Shown here piece after piece: positions 52,850 through 61,673 of a stretch of DNA of 64,000 nt; position 1 is the stretch's first letter; each line of letters starts with the position of its first letter. The stretch covers positions 92,870 through 156,869 of the forward strand of contig JANQPN010000060.1 in assembly GCA_028289455.1 (NCBI GenBank), written 5' to 3'. The translations under genes were made by a program, and so were the position numbers. Source of the stretch: Wenzhouxiangellaceae bacterium (GTDB lineage: Bacteria > Pseudomonadota > Gammaproteobacteria > Xanthomonadales > Wenzhouxiangellaceae). The notes below the pieces were generated by a model. It was not told where the DNA came from. It was given only the letters and a program-made list of their open reading frames with translations, and ran no database searches.

Positions 52850-53377
52850 ATGCAAAATCAGCGCATTAGGAAAACCTCAACACTAACAACACTCTGGCTA
52901 GTGTTGTTATTGATTGGGATAACCAGCTGCAAGCGTGCAGGTAATTTCGGTCCGGCGCCGGTATTTACGTTACAGACTGAATCCGGAGAAGCAAAAGGTT
53001 TAAAGGACTATGGTGTGGGTAGTCCGGAGAATATCGGTGAGAATTATCTACTGATTAACTTCTGGGCGAGCTGGTGCAAACCCTGTATTCAGGAAATTCC
53101 ATTATTGAAGGAGTTTGCCAGGCAGCATGAAGGTGAATTCACAGTTCTGGGTATAGCAGCAGACCGAATTTCACCTGCGCAGGCATTCGCTAAGCGTTTG
53201 GAAATCGATTATCCGGTTTTATACGGTGAGTATGAACAGCTTGATCAGGTAATGCAGGATTATGGAAATACCGGACAGGTTTTACCGTATACCGTCCTGG
53301 TCAGTCCTTCAGGGCAAATTATCTGGCGGCATACCGGGTTATTGCGACTGCGCGATTTACAGAAATTACCACGCTAG
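52850..53377 (+). CDS. TlpA/DsbE-like thioredoxin-fold lipoprotein
   Basis: The protein (175 residues from ATG 52850, or 185 from ATG 52820) has a lipoprotein signal ending in ITSC and a thioredoxin fold with the WCKPC active site in NFWASWCKPCIQEIPLL, and a conserved proline in VLPYTVLVSP. It should reduce disulphides in the periplasm while anchored in a membrane, probably receiving electrons from DsbD just upstream. The N-terminal start is uncertain, since neither ATG has a well-spaced ribosome site. Confidence 0.88.
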   Translation: MQNQRIRKTSTLTTLWLVLLLIGITSCKRAGNFGPAPVFTLQTESGEAKGLKDYGVGSPENIGENYLLINFWASWCKPCIQEIPLLKEFARQHEGEFTVLGIAADRISPAQAFAKRLEIDYPVLYGEYEQLDQVMQDYGNTGQVLPYTVLVSPSGQIIWRHTGLLRLRDLQKLPR

Positions 53378-53432
53378 CTTCTGGCAACAGAGCTTAACTT
53401 ACTAAGGGCCGACTGGCTGATAGAGAGAAACC

Positions 53433-54389
53433 ATGACAATGTCGACAACCATCAAAATAGCGCTGGCGCAAATAGCACCTGTATGGCTGGATCGCGATGC
53501 CAGCATTGCCAAGTTGCTGATAACTATGGAGCAGGCTGCAGATCAGGGAGGACAGTTACTGGCAGTAGGGGAGTCCTGGTTGCCGGGATATCCGTTCTGG
53601 CTTTCATCCACAGACGGCGCCCGTTTTGAAAGCGAAGTTCAAAAGCGGATTCACGCAAAATACCTGGATCAGGGAGTAAATATCGAGGCAGGACATCTGG
53701 ATGCAGTTTGCGCTGCTGCCCGGAAACACCGGATGGCAGTCGTACTGGGTGCTATGGAACGTCCAGACGGTAAAGGCGGACATACTTTGTATGCTTCCAG
53801 AGTGTATATAGATGAGTCAGGTGAAATTGCCTCTGTCCACCGCAAATTGATGCCGACATATGAAGAGCGGCTGGCTTGGGGGATAGGTGACGGTCACGGC
53901 CTGGTAACACATAAACTTGGAGGGTTCACCGTCAGCGCACTTAACTGCTGGGAAAACTGGATGCCTCTGGCACGGGCAGCATTATATGCACAGGGGACCA
54001 ATTTGCACGTCGCCATATGGCCGGGCAGTGAGCGAAATACTTTTGATATCACCCGGCATATTGCCAAAGAAGCCAGGGCATATGTGGTTTCTGTTTCCAG
54101 TTATTTCACCCGTGAAATGATTCCTGATGGGATGCCGGAAGTGGAAGTAATTCGTGCCGGTGTTCCAGAGGTGATGGCAGATGGCGGCTCGTGTGTGGCT
54201 GCGCCGGACGGCAGCTGGGTATTACCGCCGCAGGTTGGGAGTGAAGGTGTATTTGTCGTTGAGGCAGATATGCAACAGGTATTGGAAGAGCGACAGAACT
54301 TTGACCCAAGCGGTCATTATGCACGACCAGAAGTATTGAGCTTAACCGTAAACCGGCAACGGCAAAACAGTATTAAAGTGATTGATTAA
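53433..54389 (+). CDS. Carbon-nitrogen hydrolase, nitrilase-like
   Basis: This 318-residue nitrilase-superfamily enzyme has the catalytic triad E47 (GESWLPGYPFW), K138 (VHRKLMPTYEER) and C172 (ALNCWENWMP). The family converts nitriles or amides to acids and ammonia; the NCWEN and PGYPFWL blocks place it with true nitrilases rather than amidases. It is a single plus-strand gene between the TlpA-like gene and the DedA fusion. Its substrate is not predictable. Confidence 0.9.
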   Translation: MTMSTTIKIALAQIAPVWLDRDASIAKLLITMEQAADQGGQLLAVGESWLPGYPFWLSSTDGARFESEVQKRIHAKYLDQGVNIEAGHLDAVCAAARKHRMAVVLGAMERPDGKGGHTLYASRVYIDESGEIASVHRKLMPTYEERLAWGIGDGHGLVTHKLGGFTVSALNCWENWMPLARAALYAQGTNLHVAIWPGSERNTFDITRHIAKEARAYVVSVSSYFTREMIPDGMPEVEVIRAGVPEVMADGGSCVAAPDGSWVLPPQVGSEGVFVVEADMQQVLEERQNFDPSGHYARPEVLSLTVNRQRQNSIKVID

Positions 54390-54427
54390 GGTGATATGAC
54401 CAAAGACCCGCATAGCCGGGGATACAC

Positions 54428-56401
54428 ATGGATTTAACCTGGACCCAACAATGGTTGCAATGGGCTGAAGCACATCCGTTTCTGGTTGTCGGAAGCGTGG
54501 CAATTTTGTTGTTTGTCGAGGGCTTTGCAGTTATCGGCTTATTTGTGCCCGGTTTAATGATGGTCTTTATGCTGGGGGCACTGGTTGGTCTTGGCAGGTT
54601 GGATTTCTGGCTGGCATGGGTTCTGGCAAGTGCCGGCGCAATAGCTGGTGACGCGTTCAACTTTTGGCTGGGTTATCACTATCGAGATCGATTGGCCAGG
54701 CATTGGCCGCTTAACCGTTATCCGCAAATGCATGCTCGCGGGCAGGTGTTTTTTCACCAATATGGCGCACTGAGCATTCCCCTGGGTCGCTACATAGGGC
54801 CATTGCGTTCATTTGTACCGGTTATCGCCGGTATGCTGGGCATGTCACCGCGGGTATTTACTCCGATGGTTATTCTGACAGGAATAATCTGGGTACCAAG
54901 TTTTTTATTGCCGGGCATGTTATTCGGTGCATCCCTGGATTTGGCAGCGGCATATGCAACTCGCTTGTCATTACTGCTGGGTGCTGTTGTAGGCATTATC
55001 TGGTTATTGGTGTGGACGGTCAGGGCTACATATGCGGCGTCAAGGCGCAGTACACCCTGGTTATTGAAGCGAATGGTCAAATGGCTGCGCCGTCACCCCC
55101 GTATGGGGAGATTTTTCAACCCGCTGTTTAATCCCGGGCGTGGTGAAATGTTGTCCATTGCCATGCTAGGGTTGGTATTGCTGGTAACACTCACGTTATT
55201 GATTACAGCCATTACTGCGATCCTGCTGGGTGATGCCGGAACCAGCCTGGATCTGCGCATCGCCGAAAGGTTATTGGATTGGCGTAACGCCATTACCGAT
55301 GTTATTTGGATTACTCTGGCTACAGCAAGCAGCTGGCCGGTGCTGACGGTATTGACGCTGTTAATGGCGCTATGGCTGTTGCGTGTCAGACAACGGGCGG
55401 CCTGCGTGCATTGGCTGTTGGCGGTTGTGCTGGCTCCGGTGTTGGCTCTGTTGTTACAGCAGAGCCTAAAATTATTTCCGGACTGGCCTGCGCATTTGCA
55501 GATGACCGGTGTATTTCCTGATGCCCATATAACCTTCCTGGTGGCCATTGCCGGTGCTTTGCCGATGCTACTGGTCAGGGAGTTACCGGCACAGCGGAGA
55601 AAATGGTTTTATCTGGCAACCACTGCAGTGATAGGGTTGTTTGTCATTGCCCGTATGGCTTTGGGTCTGGCTTTTCTGAGTGCGACCTGGGCAGGGATAT
55701 TTCTGGCGGTATTATGGGTTTCGCTGATAGGAATCGGTTATCGGGTTCGCGTCCATCGCGGCTGGCCAGTGTTGAAGCACAGTTTGTTTTTTGGATTGGC
55801 ATTCATGGTGGTTGGGGGCAGTTATACCATCTGGCACTGGATGGATAACCGCAGCAGGTGGGAGCCTGGGATCAATGGCGGGGTTTTGACCATGCAACAA
55901 TGGAAAAATGAGGGCTGGCAAAGCCTGCCAACACATCGTTCCGCATTAACCAGCCACCATAATGAACGGTTTAACCTGCAATATGTAGGCGATACGCAAA
56001 TCTGGACTGAACAATTGCAGCTGGCAGGCTGGCGGCTGCACGAAGGCCGTCCCGGCAGTTTATGGCAAATGCTAAGCCCACGCCCCGAGCCTGACCAGTT
56101 GCCGTTATTCAGACAGGATTATCAAGGTCATACTGCTGCAACACTGCTAAGCCGCCAGGTGGATGATGGTATGCAGGTGATTCGTTTATGGCGTTCCGGC
56201 TGGGAAGTTACAGAAGGCGCTCAAAGCAGGCCTGTTTGGCTGGGGAGAGTCAGTCATGAGGAGATTACCCAACGGGGCTACTGGTTTAATGTGTGGCAAC
56301 CAAGTATTGATAGCAGGGCATTATTGACCGCTATACAGAATGAACTGAGCGATGTTGAATGGCGCCAGACTGAATCGATGTTGCTGGGTTATTTCAAATA
56401 A
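54428..56401 (+). CDS. DedA-PAP2-LssY_C fusion membrane protein with degenerate PAP2 site
   Basis: The 657 residues join three modules. A DedA-type domain (about 20-210) has FVEGFAVIGLFVPGLM, GDAFNFWLGYHYRDRLARHW and GRYIGPLRSFVPVIAGMLG. A PAP2-like membrane domain (about 230-430) and a C-terminal LssY_C-like soluble domain follow (from about 480). In the PAP2 part the PSGH motif reads PDAH, and the SR...H...D motif reads ARMALGLAFLSATWAG, lacking the catalytic histidine and aspartate, so phosphatase activity is unlikely. DedA proteins act in membrane lipid homeostasis; the fusion may be a lipid-transport protein. Confidence 0.85.
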   Translation: MDLTWTQQWLQWAEAHPFLVVGSVAILLFVEGFAVIGLFVPGLMMVFMLGALVGLGRLDFWLAWVLASAGAIAGDAFNFWLGYHYRDRLARHWPLNRYPQMHARGQVFFHQYGALSIPLGRYIGPLRSFVPVIAGMLGMSPRVFTPMVILTGIIWVPSFLLPGMLFGASLDLAAAYATRLSLLLGAVVGIIWLLVWTVRATYAASRRSTPWLLKRMVKWLRRHPRMGRFFNPLFNPGRGEMLSIAMLGLVLLVTLTLLITAITAILLGDAGTSLDLRIAERLLDWRNAITDVIWITLATASSWPVLTVLTLLMALWLLRVRQRAACVHWLLAVVLAPVLALLLQQSLKLFPDWPAHLQMTGVFPDAHITFLVAIAGALPMLLVRELPAQRRKWFYLATTAVIGLFVIARMALGLAFLSATWAGIFLAVLWVSLIGIGYRVRVHRGWPVLKHSLFFGLAFMVVGGSYTIWHWMDNRSRWEPGINGGVLTMQQWKNEGWQSLPTHRSALTSHHNERFNLQYVGDTQIWTEQLQLAGWRLHEGRPGSLWQMLSPRPEPDQLPLFRQDYQGHTAATLLSRQVDDGMQVIRLWRSGWEVTEGAQSRPVWLGRVSHEEITQRGYWFNVWQPSIDSRALLTAIQNELSDVEWRQTESMLLGYFK

Positions 56402-56408
56402 CAGCAGT

Positions 56409-57008
56409 TTATTCGTTACTGGACATACTTTGCAGCAATCTGTGCAGCCTGGCTTCCGGGTCATCCATCTCCAATAAGAACTGGCGATCGTTGATGCTGA
56501 TGGGTAGTAACTCCGCCAGCCTGAAACCGACGCACTGTGCATCGTCATAATACGTTTCAGGGCGAATTGCCCGGGTGGTCTGGTGCTTCAGCTGCCGATT
56601 GATTTCCCGCAAAACATCAACCAGAGCACTACATTCAGGCGGCACCGGTTGTTCGTGCTGACAATCCAGCCACTCCACTTTTCCGATGATCAGGCCGTCA
56701 TGCTGAACGGAGGTTTGCTGGATAACAAAACGCTGTTCACCCTGCACTGTAATACCCAGCAAGCCATCTTCACCGGTATTGAAATCAACAATTTTTGCTG
56801 AAGTGCCTACTGTAGCTAAAGCCTGACTGGCGTGCTGATCATCCTGAGGCAACAACAGGCAGACACCGAAACGCTGATCATTGGCGGCACAACGGCGGAC
56901 CATATCCAGGTAGCGTGTTTCGAATACACGCAGCGGCATAACCCCGCCCGGGAAAAGTACTATCTGCAGTGGAAACAGTGGAATACGGTCCATTTTAGTA
57001 TTTGCCAT
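56409..57008 (-). CDS. LON peptidase substrate-binding domain protein
   Basis: This 199-residue stand-alone LON N-terminal domain (PUA-like) begins RIPLFPLQIVLFPGGVMPLR with FETRYLDMVRRC and QRFGVCLLLP. It lacks the AAA and protease parts of Lon. Such proteins are widespread and poorly understood. Its start overlaps the end of mpl by 14 nt, so the two are likely co-transcribed and coupled. Confidence 0.9.
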   Translation of the reverse strand: MANTKMDRIPLFPLQIVLFPGGVMPLRVFETRYLDMVRRCAANDQRFGVCLLLPQDDQHASQALATVGTSAKIVDFNTGEDGLLGITVQGEQRFVIQQTSVQHDGLIIGKVEWLDCQHEQPVPPECSALVDVLREINRQLKHQTTRAIRPETYYDDAQCVGFRLAELLPISINDRQFLLEMDDPEARLHRLLQSMSSNE

Positions 57009-58365
57009 TTAAAAACTTTTGCTGCGCATTATCAAAACCGCCGTTACTCATAAACACCAGGTGGCTGTTTTCTCCAGCGTGTTTGTGCAGCCATTGAAGC
57101 ATGTCAGAGGTATTGATGAAACTGCGTGCCGGCACATCCAGTTTAGCAGTGAGTTCCTGTGGGTCCCATTGCACATCCGGACCGGTTTTAATGGCAACAG
57201 CATCAGCTAATGCCAATGCCGGACCAAGCTGGTCATGATGATGGCCGGCCTGCATGGTATTGCTGCGCGGCTCGAGCGCGACCAGCATGCGGGCATTGCC
57301 GATATGCCGGCGTAGACCATTCAAGGTCATTCTGACGGCTGTCGGGTGATGAGCAAAATCGTCATATACGTGCACACCATGCCGTTCTCCCAAAAGCTCC
57401 ATGCGCCGTTTGACGCCTTTGAAATCTGCTAATGACCGTACGGCTGTTGTCGGATCAACCCCTGCAGCTACAGCGCCTGCACAGGCAGCCAGCGCGTTTA
57501 AGGCATTATGCGTACCGGTCATCTGCCAGGTGAGCTGACCAATTTGTCGGCCGGCCCGGAAAAATTCCAGGTTGCTGGCATCCGCTTTGACTAAGCGGAC
57601 TTGCCATTCTGACTCTGAGGAAGTGGCAGCTTGCCCATGCAACGCAAACTCCATAACCGGTGTCCAGCAACCCTTATCTAGAACTTCACCTAAAGCATCA
57701 TCATTGCTGTTGACAACCAGGTGACCATTACCAGCGACAGTACGTAATAAATGATGGAACTGTGTTTGAATGGCCTTTAAATCAGGGTAGATATCAGCAT
57801 GGTCAAACTCAAGATTATTCAAAATGGCTATTTGTGGCCGGTAGTGTACAAATTTGGCTCGTTTATCAAAGAAGGCCGTATCATATTCATCAGCTTCGAT
57901 AACAAAAGGGCCGCTTCCTGCACGGGCTGACACCGGGAAATTTCCGGCTACTCCTCCGATTAGAAATCCTGGATCCATGCCTGCAGATTCTAAAATCCAG
58001 GCAAGCATAGCGGTTGTTGTGGTTTTACCATGGGTACCGGCAACGGCGAGAACTTGTCTTTGACTGAGAAAATGCTCACCAAGCCAGCGGGGGCCGGAAC
58101 AATACGGCAATTGCTGGTTTAAAACGTATTCAACAGCGGCATTGCCACGGCTTAGGGCATTGCCGATGATTACCAAATCCGGATGAGGCTTTAAGTGCCC
58201 GGGGTCATAGCCTGTCTGCAATTGAATGCCCAGAGCTTCCAGCTGAGTACTCATCGGAGGATAGACATTTTGATCGGAACCAGTTACCTGATGCCCGGCT
58301 TGCCGGGCCAATGCGGCAACACCACCCATAAATGTTCCGCAAATACCTAGAATATGGATATGCAT
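56995..58365 (-). CDS. mpl: UDP-N-acetylmuramate:L-alanyl-gamma-D-glutamyl-meso-diaminopimelate ligase
   Basis: Mpl attaches recycled murein tripeptide to UDP-MurNAc, saving de novo peptidoglycan synthesis. The 456-residue Mur ligase shows GICGTFMGGVAALARQAGH, the ATP loop GTHGKTTTTAML, the YDTAFFDKRAKFVHYRP region and YDDFAHHPTAVR and EPRSNTM near the C-terminus. It overlaps the LON-domain gene by 14 nt. Confidence 0.95.
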   Translation of the reverse strand: MHIHILGICGTFMGGVAALARQAGHQVTGSDQNVYPPMSTQLEALGIQLQTGYDPGHLKPHPDLVIIGNALSRGNAAVEYVLNQQLPYCSGPRWLGEHFLSQRQVLAVAGTHGKTTTTAMLAWILESAGMDPGFLIGGVAGNFPVSARAGSGPFVIEADEYDTAFFDKRAKFVHYRPQIAILNNLEFDHADIYPDLKAIQTQFHHLLRTVAGNGHLVVNSNDDALGEVLDKGCWTPVMEFALHGQAATSSESEWQVRLVKADASNLEFFRAGRQIGQLTWQMTGTHNALNALAACAGAVAAGVDPTTAVRSLADFKGVKRRMELLGERHGVHVYDDFAHHPTAVRMTLNGLRRHIGNARMLVALEPRSNTMQAGHHHDQLGPALALADAVAIKTGPDVQWDPQELTAKLDVPARSFINTSDMLQWLHKHAGENSHLVFMSNGGFDNAQQKFLNGKY

Positions 58366-58400
58366 GATTTAATTATCCAGCTCGATGCACCCGCTGTCAG

Positions 58401-58928
58401 TCAAGTACCGGGATTTTCCAGTGAAGGGAGATACCACAAGTCCAGTAACAAATTGTTTGCAGCAAACAACATCACGGCAATCAGCATGCCGATGGCAAAG
58501 GAGCTGTCCAGAGCCCGGCGGAAAATATGCGCATCAATTACAAAACTCCAAATCCACAAAAACAAAGGGATGAATATAAGTGGCGATGTTGCTGAATTGT
58601 CCGGATCGTTCCCCAGCAACGACAGAAAAAACTTAAGTACCAGACCGAGCAGCGTACTGGTCGCAAACAACGTAAAAACGGTTTGCGGATAGCGTGCGAC
58701 GCGATCGTAAGCCACCAGTATAAGCCGGATGGACAACAGTAATACCAAAGTAACCTGGATTGCAGGTAAAATCGGCAGCGTCGCTCCATCGTCTGTGAAT
58801 ACCCATAGCAATAATGAAAAGTTGATTAATATGGCGCCGGCAACGGCATAAGGATGTGCAGGCGCATCTTCCGGGCCGCGTCGCAGCAAACAGACTTCAA
58901 GTACAAACAGCAGCAAACGATTTAACAT
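58401..58928 (-). CDS. Uncharacterised multi-pass membrane protein
   Basis: This 175-residue protein has four or five predicted membrane segments (for example AVAGAILINFSLLLWVF, AIQVTLVLLLSIRLILV, LIFIPLFLWIWSFVIDAHIF and IGMLIAVMLFAANNLLL). I recognise no function. ATG 58928 is preferred to GTG 58937 three codons earlier. It may be co-transcribed with mpl, 35 nt downstream on the same strand, and is divergent from the TusA-like gene. Confidence 0.72.
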   Translation of the reverse strand: MLNRLLLFVLEVCLLRRGPEDAPAHPYAVAGAILINFSLLLWVFTDDGATLPILPAIQVTLVLLLSIRLILVAYDRVARYPQTVFTLFATSTLLGLVLKFFLSLLGNDPDNSATSPLIFIPLFLWIWSFVIDAHIFRRALDSSFAIGMLIAVMLFAANNLLLDLWYLPSLENPGT

Positions 58929-58955
58929 AGACAACACTTAACCGGCGATACGTTT

Positions 58956-59228
58956 ATGACCATTAGTCAGCCTGAACCATTCAATCAGTCAGACCACATG
59001 CTTGATGCGCGTGGCTGGTTGTGCCCGGAGCCGGTTATCGCAGCAAACCAGTGGCTGCAAAAGGCCGCGGACGGTGACATGCTGCATATCATGTTGACTG
59101 ATCCGCATGGCCCTTTGGATTTTGAGGTGTTTTGTCTGAGAACCGGACACCGGTTGCTGGCATGTGAACAGCATTCCGGTGCACAGCCCTTACAATGGGA
59201 TCTGTTGATCGAATGTAAATCGGGTTAA
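58956..59228 (+). CDS. TusA-family sulfurtransferase
   Basis: This 90-residue protein has the family signature LDARGWLCPEPVIAAN, with the active-site cysteine in CPEP. TusA proteins relay sulfur for tRNA thiolation and related pathways. The 14-residue N-terminal extension before the motif is short. It lies between a membrane protein and adk and is not obviously in an operon. Confidence 0.9.
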   Translation: MTISQPEPFNQSDHMLDARGWLCPEPVIAANQWLQKAADGDMLHIMLTDPHGPLDFEVFCLRTGHRLLACEQHSGAQPLQWDLLIECKSG

Positions 59229-59237
59229 TCAGTAGAA

Positions 59238-59813
59238 TCAGCCCCAGCCAGCTTCATTCACTGCCGCCAGAATGCGCTGTGTCACTTCAGCAATCTCACC
59301 TTCGCCCAATACCTGAACAAGCTGGCCTTTTTCCGCGTAGTAATTGGCAACAGGAGCCGTCTGCTCTGCATATATGGCCAGTCTCTTGCGCACAGTGGCT
59401 TCGTTATCGTCACTGCGGCCCTCTTGCTGGGCTCGTTTAGCCAGGCGGTCAACAATTTTTTCTGAGTCAACCTCAACCAGCAAAGCGCCGGAAACAGGTT
59501 GCTGAATCCGGGCCAGTACCTGATCCAGAGATTCGGCCTGACTGAGATTACGGGGGTAGCCATCAAGAATGAAACCCGTCTGTGCATCAGGCTGGCTCAA
59601 ACGCTCTTCTATCAAACCCAGCATCAGGTCATCTGAAACCAATTCACCGGCATCCATGGTGGCCTTGGCTTTAAGGCCCAGAGGTGTCCCGTCGCGAACA
59701 GCCGCCCGCAGTAATTCACCAGTGGAGATATGTGGAACCTGCCACTGCTGTTTCAGCAGACCGGCTTGTGTTCCTTTGCCGCCACCCGGCGGCCCCATAA
59801 GTACAATTCGCAT
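59238..59813 (-). CDS. adk: Adenylate kinase (short form)
   Basis: Adk interconverts ATP, ADP and AMP. The 191-residue frame has GPPGGGKGTQ, HISTGELLRAAV, DGYPRNLSQAE and RLAKRAQQEGRSDDNEAT. It lacks the zinc/LID insertion of the long forms, as in Xanthomonas-type Adk. ATG 59813 fits the family; the open frame to 59876 would add an unrelated extension. It is divergent from the PPi-PFK gene (75 nt). Confidence 0.95.
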   Translation of the reverse strand: MRIVLMGPPGGGKGTQAGLLKQQWQVPHISTGELLRAAVRDGTPLGLKAKATMDAGELVSDDLMLGLIEERLSQPDAQTGFILDGYPRNLSQAESLDQVLARIQQPVSGALLVEVDSEKIVDRLAKRAQQEGRSDDNEATVRKRLAIYAEQTAPVANYYAEKGQLVQVLGEGEIAEVTQRILAAVNEAGWG

Positions 59814-59888
59814 GATAATTCTATGGCGCTCATTCTCAAAGATGGTTACGCTACCCGCAGCACTACAGCAAGTCAAACAGGTAATGGT

Positions 59889-61145
59889 ATGTCAGGTAAA
59901 AATATTCTCTATGCACAATCTGGTGGCGTAACGCCGGTGATCAATGCTACAGCCTGCGGAGTCATCGAAACGGCCAGGGAAGAAGACCGTATTGGTAATG
60001 TGCTGGCAGCAAAAGATGGCATTCTGGGCGTATTGAACGAGGAGTTAATTGATACCAGTGTAATGACCTCTGCACAGGTGGCTGCACTGAGACATACGCC
60101 GGGTGGTGTATTTGGTTCCTGCCGCTTCAAGCTGAAAAGCATCGCAGACAGCCGGGCAGAATATGAGCGCCTGATAGAAGTATTCAAAGCACATAACATC
60201 GGGTATTTTTTTTACAATGGCGGTGGTGATTCTGCTGATACTGCATACAAAGTATCTCAGATAGGTGAGCAACTGGGTTTTCCAGTTCAGTGTATCGGCA
60301 TACCAAAAACCATCGATAATGATTTACCGGTAACCGATGTATGCCCCGGATTCCCTTCGGTGGCTAAATACATCGCGGTATCCATCATGGAAGCCAGCCT
60401 GGATGTGAAATCGATGGCATCCAGTTCTACCAAGGTTTTTATCCTGGAAGTGATGGGCAGGCATGCCGGCTGGATTGCGGCAGCAGGCGGTTTGGCTGCC
60501 CGGCACAGTGGGGAAGCCCCACAAATTATTCTGTTTCCGGAAACCCCCTTTGATCAGCAGGCCTTCTTACGGCGGGTTGATTCGGTCGTCGAACGGGACG
60601 GGTATTGCTCAATAGTTGTGTCAGAAGGTGTGCGTGATGCTGCAGGGAAGTTTCTTTCTGATTCAGGCGTGAAGGATGCTTTCGGGCATGCGCAGCTGGG
60701 CGGAGTGGCACCGGTGATTGCCAGTTTGATTAAAGCTGAGCTGGGACATAAGTGTCACTGGGCGGTATCAGACTATCTGCAGAGATCAGCGCGCCATATT
60801 GCTTCAAGGGTTGATGTTGAGCAGGCTTATGCGGTAGGTAAGGCAGCGGTTGAGTTTGCAGCAGCCGGTAAAACCGGTGTAATGCCGGTGATCGAGCGAT
60901 TAAGTGATGACCCGTATCAATGGCAGATAGCCGAAGCCGAATTGGGCAGGCTGGCGAATGTTGAAAAGACAGTTCCGGAATCGTTTATCAGCGAAGATGG
61001 CTTTCATATTACTGATGACTGCCGGCGATATCTGCAACCACTTATTAAGGGAGAGGCGTATCCACCTTATGGAGAGGATGGCTTACCACAATATCTGGCT
61101 GTCGAACATGAAATTGTGCCGCGCAAATTGGCCGATTGGCGTTAG
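59889..61145 (+). CDS. Pyrophosphate-dependent 6-phosphofructokinase
   Basis: This 418-residue phosphofructokinase has YNGGGDSADTA in place of the GGDGS of ATP-dependent enzymes and PKTIDNDL with lysine where ATP enzymes have glycine, both marks of PPi-dependent PFK. FILEVMGRHAGWIA and the LGG-x-PS-type segment VAPVIASLIKAELGHK support it. ATG 59889 (MSGKNILYAQSGG) matches the family start; ATG 59823 is in frame but unsupported. PPi-PFK works reversibly in glycolysis and gluconeogenesis. Confidence 0.94.
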   Translation: MSGKNILYAQSGGVTPVINATACGVIETAREEDRIGNVLAAKDGILGVLNEELIDTSVMTSAQVAALRHTPGGVFGSCRFKLKSIADSRAEYERLIEVFKAHNIGYFFYNGGGDSADTAYKVSQIGEQLGFPVQCIGIPKTIDNDLPVTDVCPGFPSVAKYIAVSIMEASLDVKSMASSSTKVFILEVMGRHAGWIAAAGGLAARHSGEAPQIILFPETPFDQQAFLRRVDSVVERDGYCSIVVSEGVRDAAGKFLSDSGVKDAFGHAQLGGVAPVIASLIKAELGHKCHWAVSDYLQRSARHIASRVDVEQAYAVGKAAVEFAAAGKTGVMPVIERLSDDPYQWQIAEAELGRLANVEKTVPESFISEDGFHITDDCRRYLQPLIKGEAYPPYGEDGLPQYLAVEHEIVPRKLADWR

Positions 61146-61302
61146 GTTTATAAAATCCAATGAACCTTAGAAACAGCTTGCAACACTTACAAATTTAAAG
61201 AAAACTTCCACTTTGCTAATACCTTAGGCTATTATTGGAAGAAATTAGAGCGAAAAAACTTGGGGCGACATTGTTTCTGGGAGGTTGCAATAAAACCAGT
61301 TT

Positions 61303-61331
61303 TTGCAACAAAAACAAAACAGAACTAGAAT
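61303..61331 (+). promoter_or_regulatory. Sigma-70-type promoter of the DUF11 surface protein
   Basis: TTGCAA (61303-61308) and TAGAAT (61326-61331) are spaced exactly 17 bp. A start near 61338 leaves a leader of about 335 nt before the ATG at 61674. Confidence 0.55.
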
Positions 61332-61337
61332 ATTTAA

Positions 61338-61673
61338 TACTATAGTCGTATACGCATCAGGTTTTTTATCACCCAACTGACGGGTTGGGTGTCGTGTATT
61401 ACAAGGAGGCAATACACGTTACTTAGCGCAAGGAAGCATGGGCGTTGGGGTATATATGCGTTCACTAGGCTCTATTCGCATAGGAAGGCGAGTAATACTG
61501 GCTAATTCAAAAGCAAACCCTGCTTTTGATTCTGGTCCTGCCTGGCCATTTCATACCTCTCTAAATCTGTCTGCATCGCAATGCGGCGGCTTACTATGAC
61601 CAGCTATCAAAAAACAAATATCAGTGCATGCGCTACTCAAGAAAGTGCACGCTTAATGAGTAAAGGAAACTTT
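61338..61673 (+). promoter_or_regulatory. Long structured 5' leader of the DUF11 protein gene
   Basis: Four short perfect hairpins fit here: CACCCAAC/GTTGGGTG (61370-61391), GTGTATT/AATACAC with a ten-base loop ACAAGGAGGC (61394-61417), TATGCG/CGCATA (61455-61482) and CAAAAGCA/TGCTTTTG (61508-61528). GGA motifs lie in or beside the second and third. The second hairpin loop, after TT, matches the UACARGGA core bound by CsrA/RsmA. The remainder of 61146-61302, downstream of pfk, holds nothing I can assign. Confidence 0.5.
61438..61599 (+). CDS. Possible 53-residue upstream ORF in the DUF11 leader
   Basis: ATG 61438 has AAGGA five bases upstream and is followed by 53 codons to TGA at 61597. The peptide (MGVGVYMRSLGSIRIGRRVI...) shows no recognisable feature. 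Its stop overlaps an in-frame ATG (61596) of the large downstream gene in an ATGA. The hairpins described for the leader lie inside it, so it may be non-coding. Confidence 0.25.
   Translation: MGVGVYMRSLGSIRIGRRVILANSKANPAFDSGPAWPFHTSLNLSASQCGGLL

Noticed and set aside
61338..61673. A cyclic-di-GMP (GEMM) or other known riboswitch in the DUF11 leader
   Set aside because: GCAAACC occurs near 61513, but the GGGACGCAAAGCC half of the class is missing and the hairpin spacing does not fit.
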